Below are positions 15,412 to 22,890 of a stretch of DNA of 41,231 nt, piece by piece; the first letter of the stretch is position 1, and each line of letters starts with the position of its first letter. A program made the translations under genes and the position numbers. Source of the DNA: CAZUZD01 sp964624465. GTDB lineage: Bacteria > Planctomycetota > Planctomycetia > Isosphaerales > Isosphaeraceae. Under the pieces are notes generated by a model. That model saw only the letters and a program-made list of their open reading frames with translations. It was not told the origin of the DNA and did not search any database. The DNA lies in assembly GCA_964624465.1 (NCBI GenBank), contig CAZUZD010000017.1:1-41231 (forward strand), in the 5' to 3' direction.

Positions 15412-15795
15412 TCAGGCGTTGAGCTTGCCGGCCACGTACTGGACGAGCGTGTCGACCGTGTAGAGGTCGAAGAGCTTCTCCAGTTCGGGGTTCTTGGCGA
15501 ACTCCGAGAGGTCGGCGTACGGCATGCGGCCCTGGATCTCGGCCAGGCCCTTGTCCGTCAGCTTGCCGTCCTGGACCAGGTCCGGGTCGCTGACGTTCTC
15601 CGGGAACAGCTCGCCCCTCGGGATCTTGATCCCGAAGTTCCGCTCGAGGCGGAAGACGATGTCGAGCAGGTCGATCGATTCGGCGCCGAGGTCGTTGAAC
15701 AGGGTGGCGCCCGGGGTGACGTCCTCCTCGTCCACGCCGAGGGCATCGACCAGGGTCGTCTGAACCTTCTCGAAAATCTCGTCTTTCGTCGGCAT
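15412..15795 (-). CDS. Acyl carrier protein with an inserted segment
   Basis: A 127-residue ACP started at ATG 15795 (GAGG 5 nt upstream). The phosphopantetheine site is Ser40 in LGAESIDLLDIVFRLE, in the usual place at the start of helix II; Glu-Ser replaces the common Asp-Ser. Housekeeping ACPs have about 78 residues. Here some 45 extra residues (DPDLVQDGKLTDKGLAEIQG and MPYADLSEFAKNPELE) are inserted between helix II and the C-terminal helix (YTVDTLVQYVAGKL). I recall ACPs with this same insert in some other planctomycetes and deltaproteobacteria, usually beside ketosynthases. It lies between two dehydratase genes and is the likely carrier for the ketosynthase pair. Confidence 0.92.
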   Translation of the reverse strand: MPTKDEIFEKVQTTLVDALGVDEEDVTPGATLFNDLGAESIDLLDIVFRLERNFGIKIPRGELFPENVSDPDLVQDGKLTDKGLAEIQGRMPYADLSEFAKNPELEKLFDLYTVDTLVQYVAGKLNA

Positions 15796-15823
15796 GTCAT
15801 CCTCGTGGAACTGGGGGCCGAAT

Positions 15824-15840
15824 CCTCCCCCGCGGGGAGG
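15824..15840 (-). promoter_or_regulatory. Leader hairpin upstream of the ACP gene
   Basis: CCTCCCC (15824-15830) and GGGGAGG (15834-15840) form a 7-bp stem with a 3-nt loop, 29-45 nt before ATG 15795 in the transcript. It could affect translation or message stability; no known riboswitch class is recognised. Confidence 0.35.
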
Positions 15841-15993
15841 CGTAACACGCCCGGCTCTCAACAGACCGGCCGGGTCCTGGCCGGCGGACAGGAGATTCGG
15901 ACCATCCAGGTCGGAACCCGTCAGGAGCGAACCGCGGCCTCCGGAGCCGTTCAAGGGCCCAGGGGCCGGGCGCCGGCGGGATTCACGCCGGAT

Positions 15994-16022
15994 ATTTTGC
16001 TAACTCTCGCCGAACCTTGCAA
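15994..16022 (-). promoter_or_regulatory. Possible promoter for the ACP-ketosynthase genes
   Basis: On the minus strand TTGCAA (16022-16017) and CAAAAT (15999-15994) are spaced by 17 nt, in an A/T-rich island of the 310-nt gap 15796-16105. That gap holds no gene; besides this promoter it contains the leader hairpin at 15824-15840. The ACP and following genes may thus be transcribed apart from the upstream dehydratase gene. Confidence 0.4.
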
Positions 16023-16105
16023 CATCATCGGCCGATCCGGGGGTCGCTCTGAAGCCCGGAGCGTCCAGGCAACATTTGCGCCACGGGCACGACCGATCCC
16101 GAGAT

Positions 16106-16657
16106 TCAGGCAATTCCATGCGTGGAGGCGGGCAGGAGCTCGGCCGAGTCGGCACCGGGCGGCTTCAGCATCGCCCGGGCGCCCACGGAGCCCTTGCGGA
16201 GGGTGCCGTACAGGTCCCGGAGGTGCTCGACGATCAGGCTGTCGGTCGAGTGCAGGAGCGGGTCGCGGTCGCGGAGGTTCGAGCGGATCAGCGTGAACCG
16301 ACCCTTGACCATCGTCTGGTCCTCGATCACCCCTTCCCCCTTGAAAGTCGTCTCATGGGGCCCATGCTCGATCAGCTCCACCCGCAGCTGGAGCTGGCGG
16401 CCGGGCTCGACGAAGCTGCCGTACTTGATCGTCTTGGCCGACTTCAGCACGATCACGCTGTGCGCGAAGTCTTCCAGGTCGCGGATCAGCCAGGCTCCGG
16501 CCTGCGTCAGGGCCTCGAGCATCAGGACGCCCGGCATCACCGGGAACCCCGGGAAGTGATCCGCCAGGTACTCCTCGGCCAGCGACAGGTTCTTGACGGC
16601 CACCAGGCTTCGACCCGGCTGCAGGTCGAGGATCCGGTCGATCAGCACGAATCGCAT
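16106..16657 (-). CDS. FabZ-like hotdog 3-hydroxyacyl-ACP dehydratase
   Basis: A 183-residue protein started at ATG 16657, the point where FabZ-like sequence begins (MRFVLIDRILDL). The dehydratase residues are His34 in DHFPGFPVMPG and Glu48 in LMLEALTQAG, a closer match to FabZ than the paralogue at 14646-15224. The core is followed by about 40 extra residues (LIVEHLRDLYGTLRKGSVGARAM and a short tail). It is the first gene of the minus-strand fatty-acid/polyketide-like group and has its own good promoter (16748-16776). The 310-nt gap before the ACP gene makes co-transcription less certain. It may dehydrate a different chain length from its paralogue. Confidence 0.88.
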   Translation of the reverse strand: MRFVLIDRILDLQPGRSLVAVKNLSLAEEYLADHFPGFPVMPGVLMLEALTQAGAWLIRDLEDFAHSVIVLKSAKTIKYGSFVEPGRQLQLRVELIEHGPHETTFKGEGVIEDQTMVKGRFTLIRSNLRDRDPLLHSTDSLIVEHLRDLYGTLRKGSVGARAMLKPPGADSAELLPASTHGIA

Positions 16658-16747
16658 GTCAGGTCCCAGAGATGTCGAGGTCCCGGCCGCACCGGTTGGT
16701 CGATGGCGGTCGTGCAAGTTCAAGGGCCGGGAGCGAAAGATCACTGT

Positions 16748-16776
16748 ATTGTAGCGCTCGCATTGCCTGCTCGCAA
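16748..16776 (-). promoter_or_regulatory. Sigma70-like promoter for the dehydratase/ACP/ketosynthase locus
   Basis: On the minus strand TTGCGA (16776-16771) and TACAAT (16753-16748) are separated by exactly 17 nt. The predicted start near 16741 gives a leader of about 84 nt. This is one of the best promoter matches in the window. Confidence 0.6.
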
Positions 16777-16920
16777 GGAAACTCGGCAGCCGGGCAATGG
16801 GCAGCCGCCGCCTGGTCGCCCCAATCCTTACGATCCTTCAGGGTTTCCCAGGCCGCCCGGTCGTCGTCCGGACCCCCTGCTTGGGACCGGCTGGGCCCCC
16901 GGAAGCCGGCGGGGCGCCTG

Positions 16921-16949
16921 CTGGCACGGGGCTGCCCCTCCTCTATACT
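16921..16949 (+). promoter_or_regulatory. Possible promoter for the WD40-like gene
   Basis: CTGGCA (16921-16926) and TATACT (16944-16949) are separated by 17 nt, about 125 nt upstream of ATG 17074. It is back-to-back with the minus-strand promoter at 16748-16776. The 416-nt intergenic region 16658-17073 contains these two promoters and no gene that I can see. Confidence 0.45.
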
Positions 16950-17073
16950 AAGGAATGAAGCCAGCGGGTGCGGGGCAGCTTGACCTGTCCAGGGGCACCC
17001 CGTGTAGACCGGGTCCCGGGGCCTGCCTCGGGGCGGTTGCCGTTGGCTGAGGGCCGGTGGAGGGTTGCGTCCG

Positions 17074-19050
17074 ATGCGGGCAGATCGACCGGGCCTCCGG
17101 TTCCGGGGGCTGAGCCTGGGTTTGGGCCTGCTGGTGGCGTTCTCGTGTTCCGGCCAGGCGGCCGACTGGTCGCCCGACGGCCGCTGGCTGGCCTTTGCCC
17201 TCGATGAGAGCCCGGGGGCCGGCCGGCTCGACCCGGCGTGGCTACTGGGTGCGCCGACACCCGCCCCCACCGGCATGGGCCAGCCGGGCGAGCGTCGGTG
17301 GCGAATCTGGGCCACACAGGTCGAATCCGGCCAGTCTGTCCTGCTCGCCGAATCGACGGGCCCCCTGTCCGGGCCGGCGTGGAGCCCCGACGGGACGACC
17401 CTGGCGTATGCTCGCTGGGTCGACGACCCGAAACAGGGTGCCCGGGTGGAGGTCCAGCTCCAGAACGGCCCGGACCGCCGTCGGGTCCTGGCGAGTCTGC
17501 CAGTCCAGGCGCCGCCGTCGGGACGGCGCGACTTCGGCGAGCGGTCGGTCTGCTGGAGTCCCGATGGCCGGTCACTGGCCGTGCCGGTGCCGGGAGATCA
17601 GCTGCGGGTCCTCCGCGTCGAGACCGGCGCCACGATCGCCAGCATGGGGGAGATCGCCGCGGTGGCCTGGGCACCGGACAGCCAGCGGCTGGCCTATCAC
17701 CGGACCGGTCCCGACCCCGGACTGGTACTGTGGGACGCCCGCACCCAGCAATCGCGGCGGCTGGCCGAGAGCCTGGCCACAGATCGCCTGCCGGCCCCGA
17801 TCTGGAGCCGCGACGGCCGGGCCGTCTGGCACCTGAGTCCCACTCCGGTCCGCGCCGCGAAGAGCCCGTCCCAGCCGCGTCGTGGTCCGGTCCCGGGGCG
17901 ACCAATGGCCGATGAGTCGCGGTATCAGGTGCGACTGCTGCGAACGAACGTGGCGAGCGGCGAGATCGAGTCGCTGCTGGCCCTGCAGCATGACCGGATC
18001 GCCGCGCTGGAGCACCTCCAGGCGCTCGCGCTGGCGCTCGACGCCGAGAGCGACGAACTGTTCTCGGCGATCGCGGTGGAGGGGGAGCCGGTGGTGCTGA
18101 CCTGGGCCCATCCACGCGGCGGAGACACCGTGAAGCGATTCCATCCGATTCATGAGTCGGTGGCGATCCGGGGGATCACGCTCGGACCGGCGGGCCCTGC
18201 CCGTCGGCTGGCGCTGCAAGTCGCCGGACCCGGTCGGCCCGTCCTGCCCGCACTCTGCGATCCCAGGACGGAGGCGATCGAGCCGATCGCACCGAGCGTC
18301 ACGAGCCGGTCGGCGTGGTCGGCCCTGCTGCTCGACGCCGTGGCCAACGCCGCAGAGGGCAAGTCCAGCGGCGTCGAAGCCGGTTCCGCCGTCCTGGGCC
18401 GCCCGACGCGCCTACCCCTGCCCGGCGAGTTCGACACCGACCATCCCACCACGATCCGACTCCGCCGCCTGGGACGACTCGGCCGGGGGCTCGACGCCCT
18501 TCCGCCGACCTCGGATTCGGATCTGCTGGAGCCACCGAGCGGTCTGGCCGAGGCTCGGCTGGTGTTTGACTGCCTGCTCGACGATCACCGGACCGTCCTG
18601 GATCGCCTCGAGGCCGAGCCTGATCTGATCCCGGCCGCCAGCCCCGACTCCAGGCTCCGTCGGCTGGGATTCCTCGCCCAGGAACACCTGGCGCTGGGAG
18701 AGGACGAGCGGGCGGCCCCGATGATCGCGTTCCTGGTCTCGGCCCGGAGTGGTGAACAGCAGGTCGTCGAGGAGACGGCGCAGGGACCCCGGCTGGAGAC
18801 GATCGAGGGGGAGGGTGACTGGACGGCTGCCCTGAAGTTGCGGCTCGACGAACTGAGGCAGCGACGGACCCGGGGCGCCCCGACCGCCACGGGGATCGGC
18901 ATCGATGGGGCCGAAGCGGATGACGCGGCGGACCTCGGGCCCGGCGACGACGCCATGCCGCGCCTGGAGCCGATCGACCCGCCGGTGATTCCCCGTCCCC
19001 CCGTGCCCGGCCTGCCGAACCTCGCTCCCGGTCCAGCGCCACCGGGTTGA
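17074..19050 (+). CDS. Exported WD40-like (TolB/PD40-type) beta-propeller protein
   Basis: A 658-residue protein started at ATG 17074 (GGAGG 10 nt upstream). A signal peptide (LRFRGLSLGLGLLVAFSCSGQA) is present; Cys in FSCSGQ could be a lipobox but the match is poor. At least five WSPDG-type blade motifs follow: DWSPDGRWLAF, AWSPDGTTLAY, CWSPDGRSLAV, AWAPDSQRLAY and IWSRDGRAVWH, each ending a beta-propeller blade as in TolB and DPP4-like proteins. The second half is helical (about 430-600) and ends in a Pro-rich tail. Such proteins usually bind partners at the cell envelope; no enzyme motif is seen. Transcription is divergent from the dehydratase locus. Confidence 0.8.
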   Translation: MRADRPGLRFRGLSLGLGLLVAFSCSGQAADWSPDGRWLAFALDESPGAGRLDPAWLLGAPTPAPTGMGQPGERRWRIWATQVESGQSVLLAESTGPLSGPAWSPDGTTLAYARWVDDPKQGARVEVQLQNGPDRRRVLASLPVQAPPSGRRDFGERSVCWSPDGRSLAVPVPGDQLRVLRVETGATIASMGEIAAVAWAPDSQRLAYHRTGPDPGLVLWDARTQQSRRLAESLATDRLPAPIWSRDGRAVWHLSPTPVRAAKSPSQPRRGPVPGRPMADESRYQVRLLRTNVASGEIESLLALQHDRIAALEHLQALALALDAESDELFSAIAVEGEPVVLTWAHPRGGDTVKRFHPIHESVAIRGITLGPAGPARRLALQVAGPGRPVLPALCDPRTEAIEPIAPSVTSRSAWSALLLDAVANAAEGKSSGVEAGSAVLGRPTRLPLPGEFDTDHPTTIRLRRLGRLGRGLDALPPTSDSDLLEPPSGLAEARLVFDCLLDDHRTVLDRLEAEPDLIPAASPDSRLRRLGFLAQEHLALGEDERAAPMIAFLVSARSGEQQVVEETAQGPRLETIEGEGDWTAALKLRLDELRQRRTRGAPTATGIGIDGAEADDAADLGPGDDAMPRLEPIDPPVIPRPPVPGLPNLAPGPAPPG

Positions 19051-19099
19051 GTCCCGACGCCGTCCGGGGACCACGGAGCCATCCCCGCAAAGGGCTGGC

Positions 19100-21019
19100 T
19101 CAGCGACGGACCCGCTCGGAGATCGCCCGGCCGTCGTCGCTCTCGCCCCGAACCAGTGCCGAGCCACCCGGAGCCTGGCGGAAGACGACTTCGAGTGTCT
19201 CGCCCTGCGCGGCGTCGAGGTGTGGATCGAGTGCAAAGAGGGCCCAGCCGGGCCCCGAACGGAGTCGGGGGAGGCTGGCGAGCTGGAGCATGAGTGTGGA
19301 GTCCGTGGACTCGGTGGCTCCCGTGAGGAGCTGGAAGTCTGGCGGGGTGGTTGTGGGGCCCAGATCGGGATGTCGGACGAAGAGTCGCAGGCTGGTCGCC
19401 GGTCCCGAGTCGTCGGCGCTGCGGGACAGGACCACGAATCCGGTGCCCCGGTACGACCGTGAGTCCCGCACCCGGAACGAGCCGGGCAACCCCTGCGCCC
19501 CGCTCGGGGGCTGGGTCGTGACGGACTTGCCGGCGTAGGTGGCAAAGAACCAGCGGCTGTAGGTCCTGTCGTACCAGTACGGGTACTCGCGGGCGAGATC
19601 AACCCGGGCATCGGAGGGCACCGGGTCGAGCAGCCCGGCTCGGAAGGCGGCTTCGAGCAGCTCGCGCTGATACTGGTAGCCTCCCCCCGCGATGGCCACC
19701 GTCCCCCGATATCGTGGCGAGCCGGGCACCGCGGTGAAGCACCGGACAACCTCCTCGTTGGCCCGCGCCGTGATCCCCAGCAGGAGGGCCACCCCGATCG
19801 CCGTCGCCAGGCGCTTGCCGGGGGCGCCTGGACCACCGAGGCGTGTGGACTCGGTCGCCCACCAGAGTCCACCAGACACGACCAGCCCTACTCCATAGCA
19901 TTGCAACAGGACGGGGATCCAGCCGACCCCCGGCCCGATCTGGGCCTGGTGATAGGGGCTGATCGAGAGCATGAGCGCGGGCATGACTGCCAGCGACGCC
20001 CCGAGCGCCACCAACCAGCGGGCTTCAAGCCGGAGCGTCACGGCCGGGCGGCCCGATTCTCGAGCCGGCAGGCAATGCAGGCACAATCCCAGTCCGCCGG
20101 CGCAAAGGAGCCCCACCTTCCAGGTGAGCAACCAGGCCAGGATGGACCTGGGTCGCGATGGGAACAGGTCCTGAGGATCGCAGAGGAAATAGCTCAACGG
20201 CAGCCCCGCGGAGATCTGCCCCGCGAGGGTCTGCGCCATGATGCTGGGAGTCAGGTCGGTACGATGCCAGTACTCGGTCCCGGGGTGCAGCCAGCGAATC
20301 AGGAAGGACTGGAGTCCGCAGACCCCGACCACGACCAGAAATGGCCCCGCGCGCCGGAGCGTCGTGCGCCAACGCGTCGATGCCCGGTGCAGGAGCGCCA
20401 CGTGCAGAACGATGAGAGTGTACGAGACCTCGTAGAGCAGGCAACACGCCAGGAACAGCCCCACGCTGGCCGCCAGCCAGCCGGTTCCGGTCCCGGGAGC
20501 CGCGGCCTGCCGGTCCAGCCAGAGCTGTAAGGTCAGCAGGGAGAGTAGCAGTCCGGCCAGCAGAATCTGCATCTGACCGTAGAAGCCGAGCGAGGGGTCA
20601 AGGATCACCCGGTACTGGATCAGTCCCAGCGTGATGCAGGCCGCGAACCGCCCGAAGTCGCTCCGCCCGGTCAGGCGGGTGACCAGCGTCAGAAAGAGCA
20701 GCAGATCAACCAGATTCGCTCCCAGGATGAACGCCTTGTACTGGAAGGCGTCGGTGCAGAGGGTGTGCACCGTCGGCATCAGGGCGGCTGTCAGCGGAAA
20801 GAACCGGCCCGAGAGCAGGGTGTGCCGGATCGCGCCCGTGACCACCGCACCAAACGATTTGCCCTGGAGGACCATCTGAGCCCTCGGCGCGATCGACTGG
20901 CAGAGGTCCTCCGCCCAGTAGCCCGTCTGGAGCGCCGGCCAGAGGAACGCCAGGGCGAGCGCCAGCAGCAAGGCCGTGGCCGCCATCGCTCGGAGACGGG
21001 TCGCCAGCGGATGGGCCAT
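19100..21019 (-). CDS. Polytopic membrane protein, GT-C glycosyltransferase-like
   Basis: A 639-residue protein with about 10-11 membrane segments in the first 440 residues and a soluble C-terminal domain of about 200 residues. The first helix is followed by a loop with WAEDLCQSIAPR, whose acidic pair is placed like the D/E-rich loop 1 motif of GT-C enzymes (PMT/ArnT type), which transfer sugars from polyprenyl carriers. That resemblance is my only basis; the motif is short and no family signature is certain. The C-terminal part has LFALDPHLDAAQGETLEVVF and other beta-sandwich-like stretches. ATG 21019 has GGAG 8 nt upstream. It converges with the WD40-like gene and lies downstream of an M28 peptidase gene. 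Confidence 0.75.
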   Translation of the reverse strand: MAHPLATRLRAMAATALLLALALAFLWPALQTGYWAEDLCQSIAPRAQMVLQGKSFGAVVTGAIRHTLLSGRFFPLTAALMPTVHTLCTDAFQYKAFILGANLVDLLLFLTLVTRLTGRSDFGRFAACITLGLIQYRVILDPSLGFYGQMQILLAGLLLSLLTLQLWLDRQAAAPGTGTGWLAASVGLFLACCLLYEVSYTLIVLHVALLHRASTRWRTTLRRAGPFLVVVGVCGLQSFLIRWLHPGTEYWHRTDLTPSIMAQTLAGQISAGLPLSYFLCDPQDLFPSRPRSILAWLLTWKVGLLCAGGLGLCLHCLPARESGRPAVTLRLEARWLVALGASLAVMPALMLSISPYHQAQIGPGVGWIPVLLQCYGVGLVVSGGLWWATESTRLGGPGAPGKRLATAIGVALLLGITARANEEVVRCFTAVPGSPRYRGTVAIAGGGYQYQRELLEAAFRAGLLDPVPSDARVDLAREYPYWYDRTYSRWFFATYAGKSVTTQPPSGAQGLPGSFRVRDSRSYRGTGFVVLSRSADDSGPATSLRLFVRHPDLGPTTTPPDFQLLTGATESTDSTLMLQLASLPRLRSGPGWALFALDPHLDAAQGETLEVVFRQAPGGSALVRGESDDGRAISERVRR

Positions 21020-21174
21020 TCGGAGGGCTCCGGTCGTTCGGATTGCGGCGATTTTCCGATTTCTATCGGCGGCGCAATCCGGCGACTTGAGTCATTCGAT
21101 GTTCCATCTAACCGTGGATCCGACTCATTCGAGGCCCCGAACGGTCACGGCCGGCTCGTGAGTGAATGCCCGGG

Positions 21175-22368
21175 TCAGAGCACCGAGAACAGCACCAGCT
21201 GGGCGGCCCGCACCAGGCTGGAGCGCTCGGAGGCGGCGATCGTGCCGCGGGCGCGGATGCCGCGGATCGCCTCGATCTGATTGGCGACGACCCGGCGCAC
21301 GAGGGGGGACATGCCCAGCTGGTCGGCGTGGGCCTGGAGGATCTCCAGCACCTCACCGATCGCCTCGGCCTCGGTCGCGGGCGGCTCCAGGGTCGGGCTC
21401 CAACCGGGCAGGGTCGGGGCGCCGGCAGCACGCGTGATGACCCGATGAATCACCCGGCAGGTGGCCTCGAATTTCGGGTAATCGATCGTCGCGGCCACGT
21501 CGGTCGGCTGGTGGTAGCAGGGGTTCTCCCCGGTGCTGAAGAACAGGTACGGGATCTTGCGCTGGCGGAACGGGCCGTAGTCGCTGCGGTCGATCAGGAG
21601 CAGATCGCTGCCGACGATGGCCAGGCGGATCGGCTCGTCGCGCGCCCCTTCGGCGATCCAGGGGGCCAGGCTCGGCGCATGCTCGGTGCCCATGGCGAAG
21701 ACGTGCCGCTCGCAGACGCCGCCGAGGGCCCGGCCCATCATGTCGGCGGTGAGGAACAGCTTCACCCGCTCCAGCGGGATCGGGGGATGGTCGGCGAAGT
21801 AGCGGGAGCCCCAGAGGCCCTCCTCCTCCAGGTCGAACCCCAGGAAGATCAGGCTCCGGCGGGGACGTTCGGGCGCGGTTGCGAGGCTCCGGGCCATCTC
21901 CAGCATCATGGCCACCGCCGTGGCGTTGTCATCGGCGCCGGGGTAGAGCACGCCGTTGCGGACGCCCAGGTGGTCGAAGTGGGCTCCGACGACGATGTAC
22001 TCGTCCCGGAGCTCGGGGTCGGACCCGCGGAGGATGCCCCCGATGTTCTGGCCGAGCACGGAGCCGCGCGCCTTGCCGGGGATCGTCTGGACGAACGAGC
22101 CCTCGAAGAGCGGCTCCAGGTCAAGCTGCTGGAAGGCGTCGAGCACGTACCGCGCGGCCTTCGCGGCCCCCGGGCCGCGGCGGCCCTCGAACTCGGGCGA
22201 GGCGAGGGTCTGGACGTGGGCCTTGAGCCGCGCCGGCTCGGGGCCGGGGGTCGGCGCCAGGGCCTGGGCGCGGGCGGTCCCGGGAGGACCGAGCAGGGCG
22301 CACACCAGCGCCGTCAGGGCCGGCCTCCGCAGCGTCGTCAGGATCGCGACAATCCGATCGGCCGGCAT
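21175..22368 (-). CDS. Exported M28-family zinc metallopeptidase
   Basis: A 397-residue protein started at ATG 22368 (GAGG 7 nt upstream), giving a signal peptide that ends near TARAQA (about residue 35). The M28 metal site is complete: GAHFDH (His130, Asp132), GADDNATA (Asp146), DLEEEGLWGS (the catalytic and bridging Glu pair about 181-183), TADMMG (Asp209) and CYHQPTD late in the domain. M28 enzymes are aminopeptidases or glutamate carboxypeptidases using two zinc ions. The last about 80 residues form a helical extension. Being exported, it probably trims peptides in the periplasm. It is divergent from the small secreted protein at 22476. Confidence 0.92.
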   Translation of the reverse strand: MPADRIVAILTTLRRPALTALVCALLGPPGTARAQALAPTPGPEPARLKAHVQTLASPEFEGRRGPGAAKAARYVLDAFQQLDLEPLFEGSFVQTIPGKARGSVLGQNIGGILRGSDPELRDEYIVVGAHFDHLGVRNGVLYPGADDNATAVAMMLEMARSLATAPERPRRSLIFLGFDLEEEGLWGSRYFADHPPIPLERVKLFLTADMMGRALGGVCERHVFAMGTEHAPSLAPWIAEGARDEPIRLAIVGSDLLLIDRSDYGPFRQRKIPYLFFSTGENPCYHQPTDVAATIDYPKFEATCRVIHRVITRAAGAPTLPGWSPTLEPPATEAEAIGEVLEILQAHADQLGMSPLVRRVVANQIEAIRGIRARGTIAASERSSLVRAAQLVLFSVL

Positions 22369-22475
22369 GACCCATCCTCTGGCTTGAGAATTTCCGGTCG
22401 GACCCCGGCGCCGGCCGGGACCCGGTGTCGAACTAGATGCTGTTCGGAGACCTGATATCTGCACGGAGGTGGATT

Positions 22476-22802
22476 GTGTCTCGACGCCTGCTCCTCGGCG
22501 CCGTCTTCCTGACGGCCGCATTCGCCGGCCTTTCGGCGCCCCGCGCGGCCCAAGCCCAGGATTACACCGACTACCTGCACTGGCCGTACACGCCGCCGCA
22601 GGCCAACGGTGGGGCCCAGCTCTACGATGGCTGGTACACGTACCCCCGCGAGCAGCGGGTTGTGCCCCAGATCCAGGGGCCGTACTACCGCAACTTCTAC
22701 GGCGGCAAGCGCCGCTTCGGGATGCGGCACCCCAACGATCACCGCGAGTGGAACAACAAGAAGTTCTACTCCGGCTACCACTACTTCCTCGACGTGTTCT
22801 GA
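22476..22802 (+). CDS. Small secreted planctomycete protein (QDYTDYLHWPY type)
   Basis: A 108-residue protein. The start is GTG 22476, because CGGAGG (22464-22469) is 6 nt upstream; the in-frame ATG at 22437 has no ribosome site. A signal peptide (RRLLLGAVFLTAAFAGLSA, cut near AQAQ) is followed by an aromatic, Tyr/Trp/Pro-rich mature part: DYTDYLHWPYTPPQ, LYDGWYTYPRE, QIQGPYYRNFYGGKRRFG and FYSGYHYFLDVF. I recall close relatives in many planctomycetes, sometimes labelled calmodulin-binding, but no such motif is evident here. The short, conserved aromatic blocks suggest a structural role at the cell surface. A clear terminator follows. Confidence 0.8.
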   Translation: MSRRLLLGAVFLTAAFAGLSAPRAAQAQDYTDYLHWPYTPPQANGGAQLYDGWYTYPREQRVVPQIQGPYYRNFYGGKRRFGMRHPNDHREWNNKKFYSGYHYFLDVF

Positions 22803-22834
22803 GCCCGGCTCGGACTCGCCCCTGGATGCACTCC

Positions 22835-22876
22835 GACCCCGGCCCGCCGCAAGCGTGCCGGGGTCGTGGTGTTTTC
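22835..22876 (+). terminator. Rho-independent terminator of the small secreted protein gene
   Basis: GACCCCGGC (22835-22843) pairs with GCCGGGGTC (22857-22865), a 9-bp stem with a 13-nt loop, followed within 6 nt by TTTT (22872-22875). It starts 33 nt past the stop codon. Confidence 0.65.
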
Positions 22877-22890
22877 CGGCCTCGCCCGGC

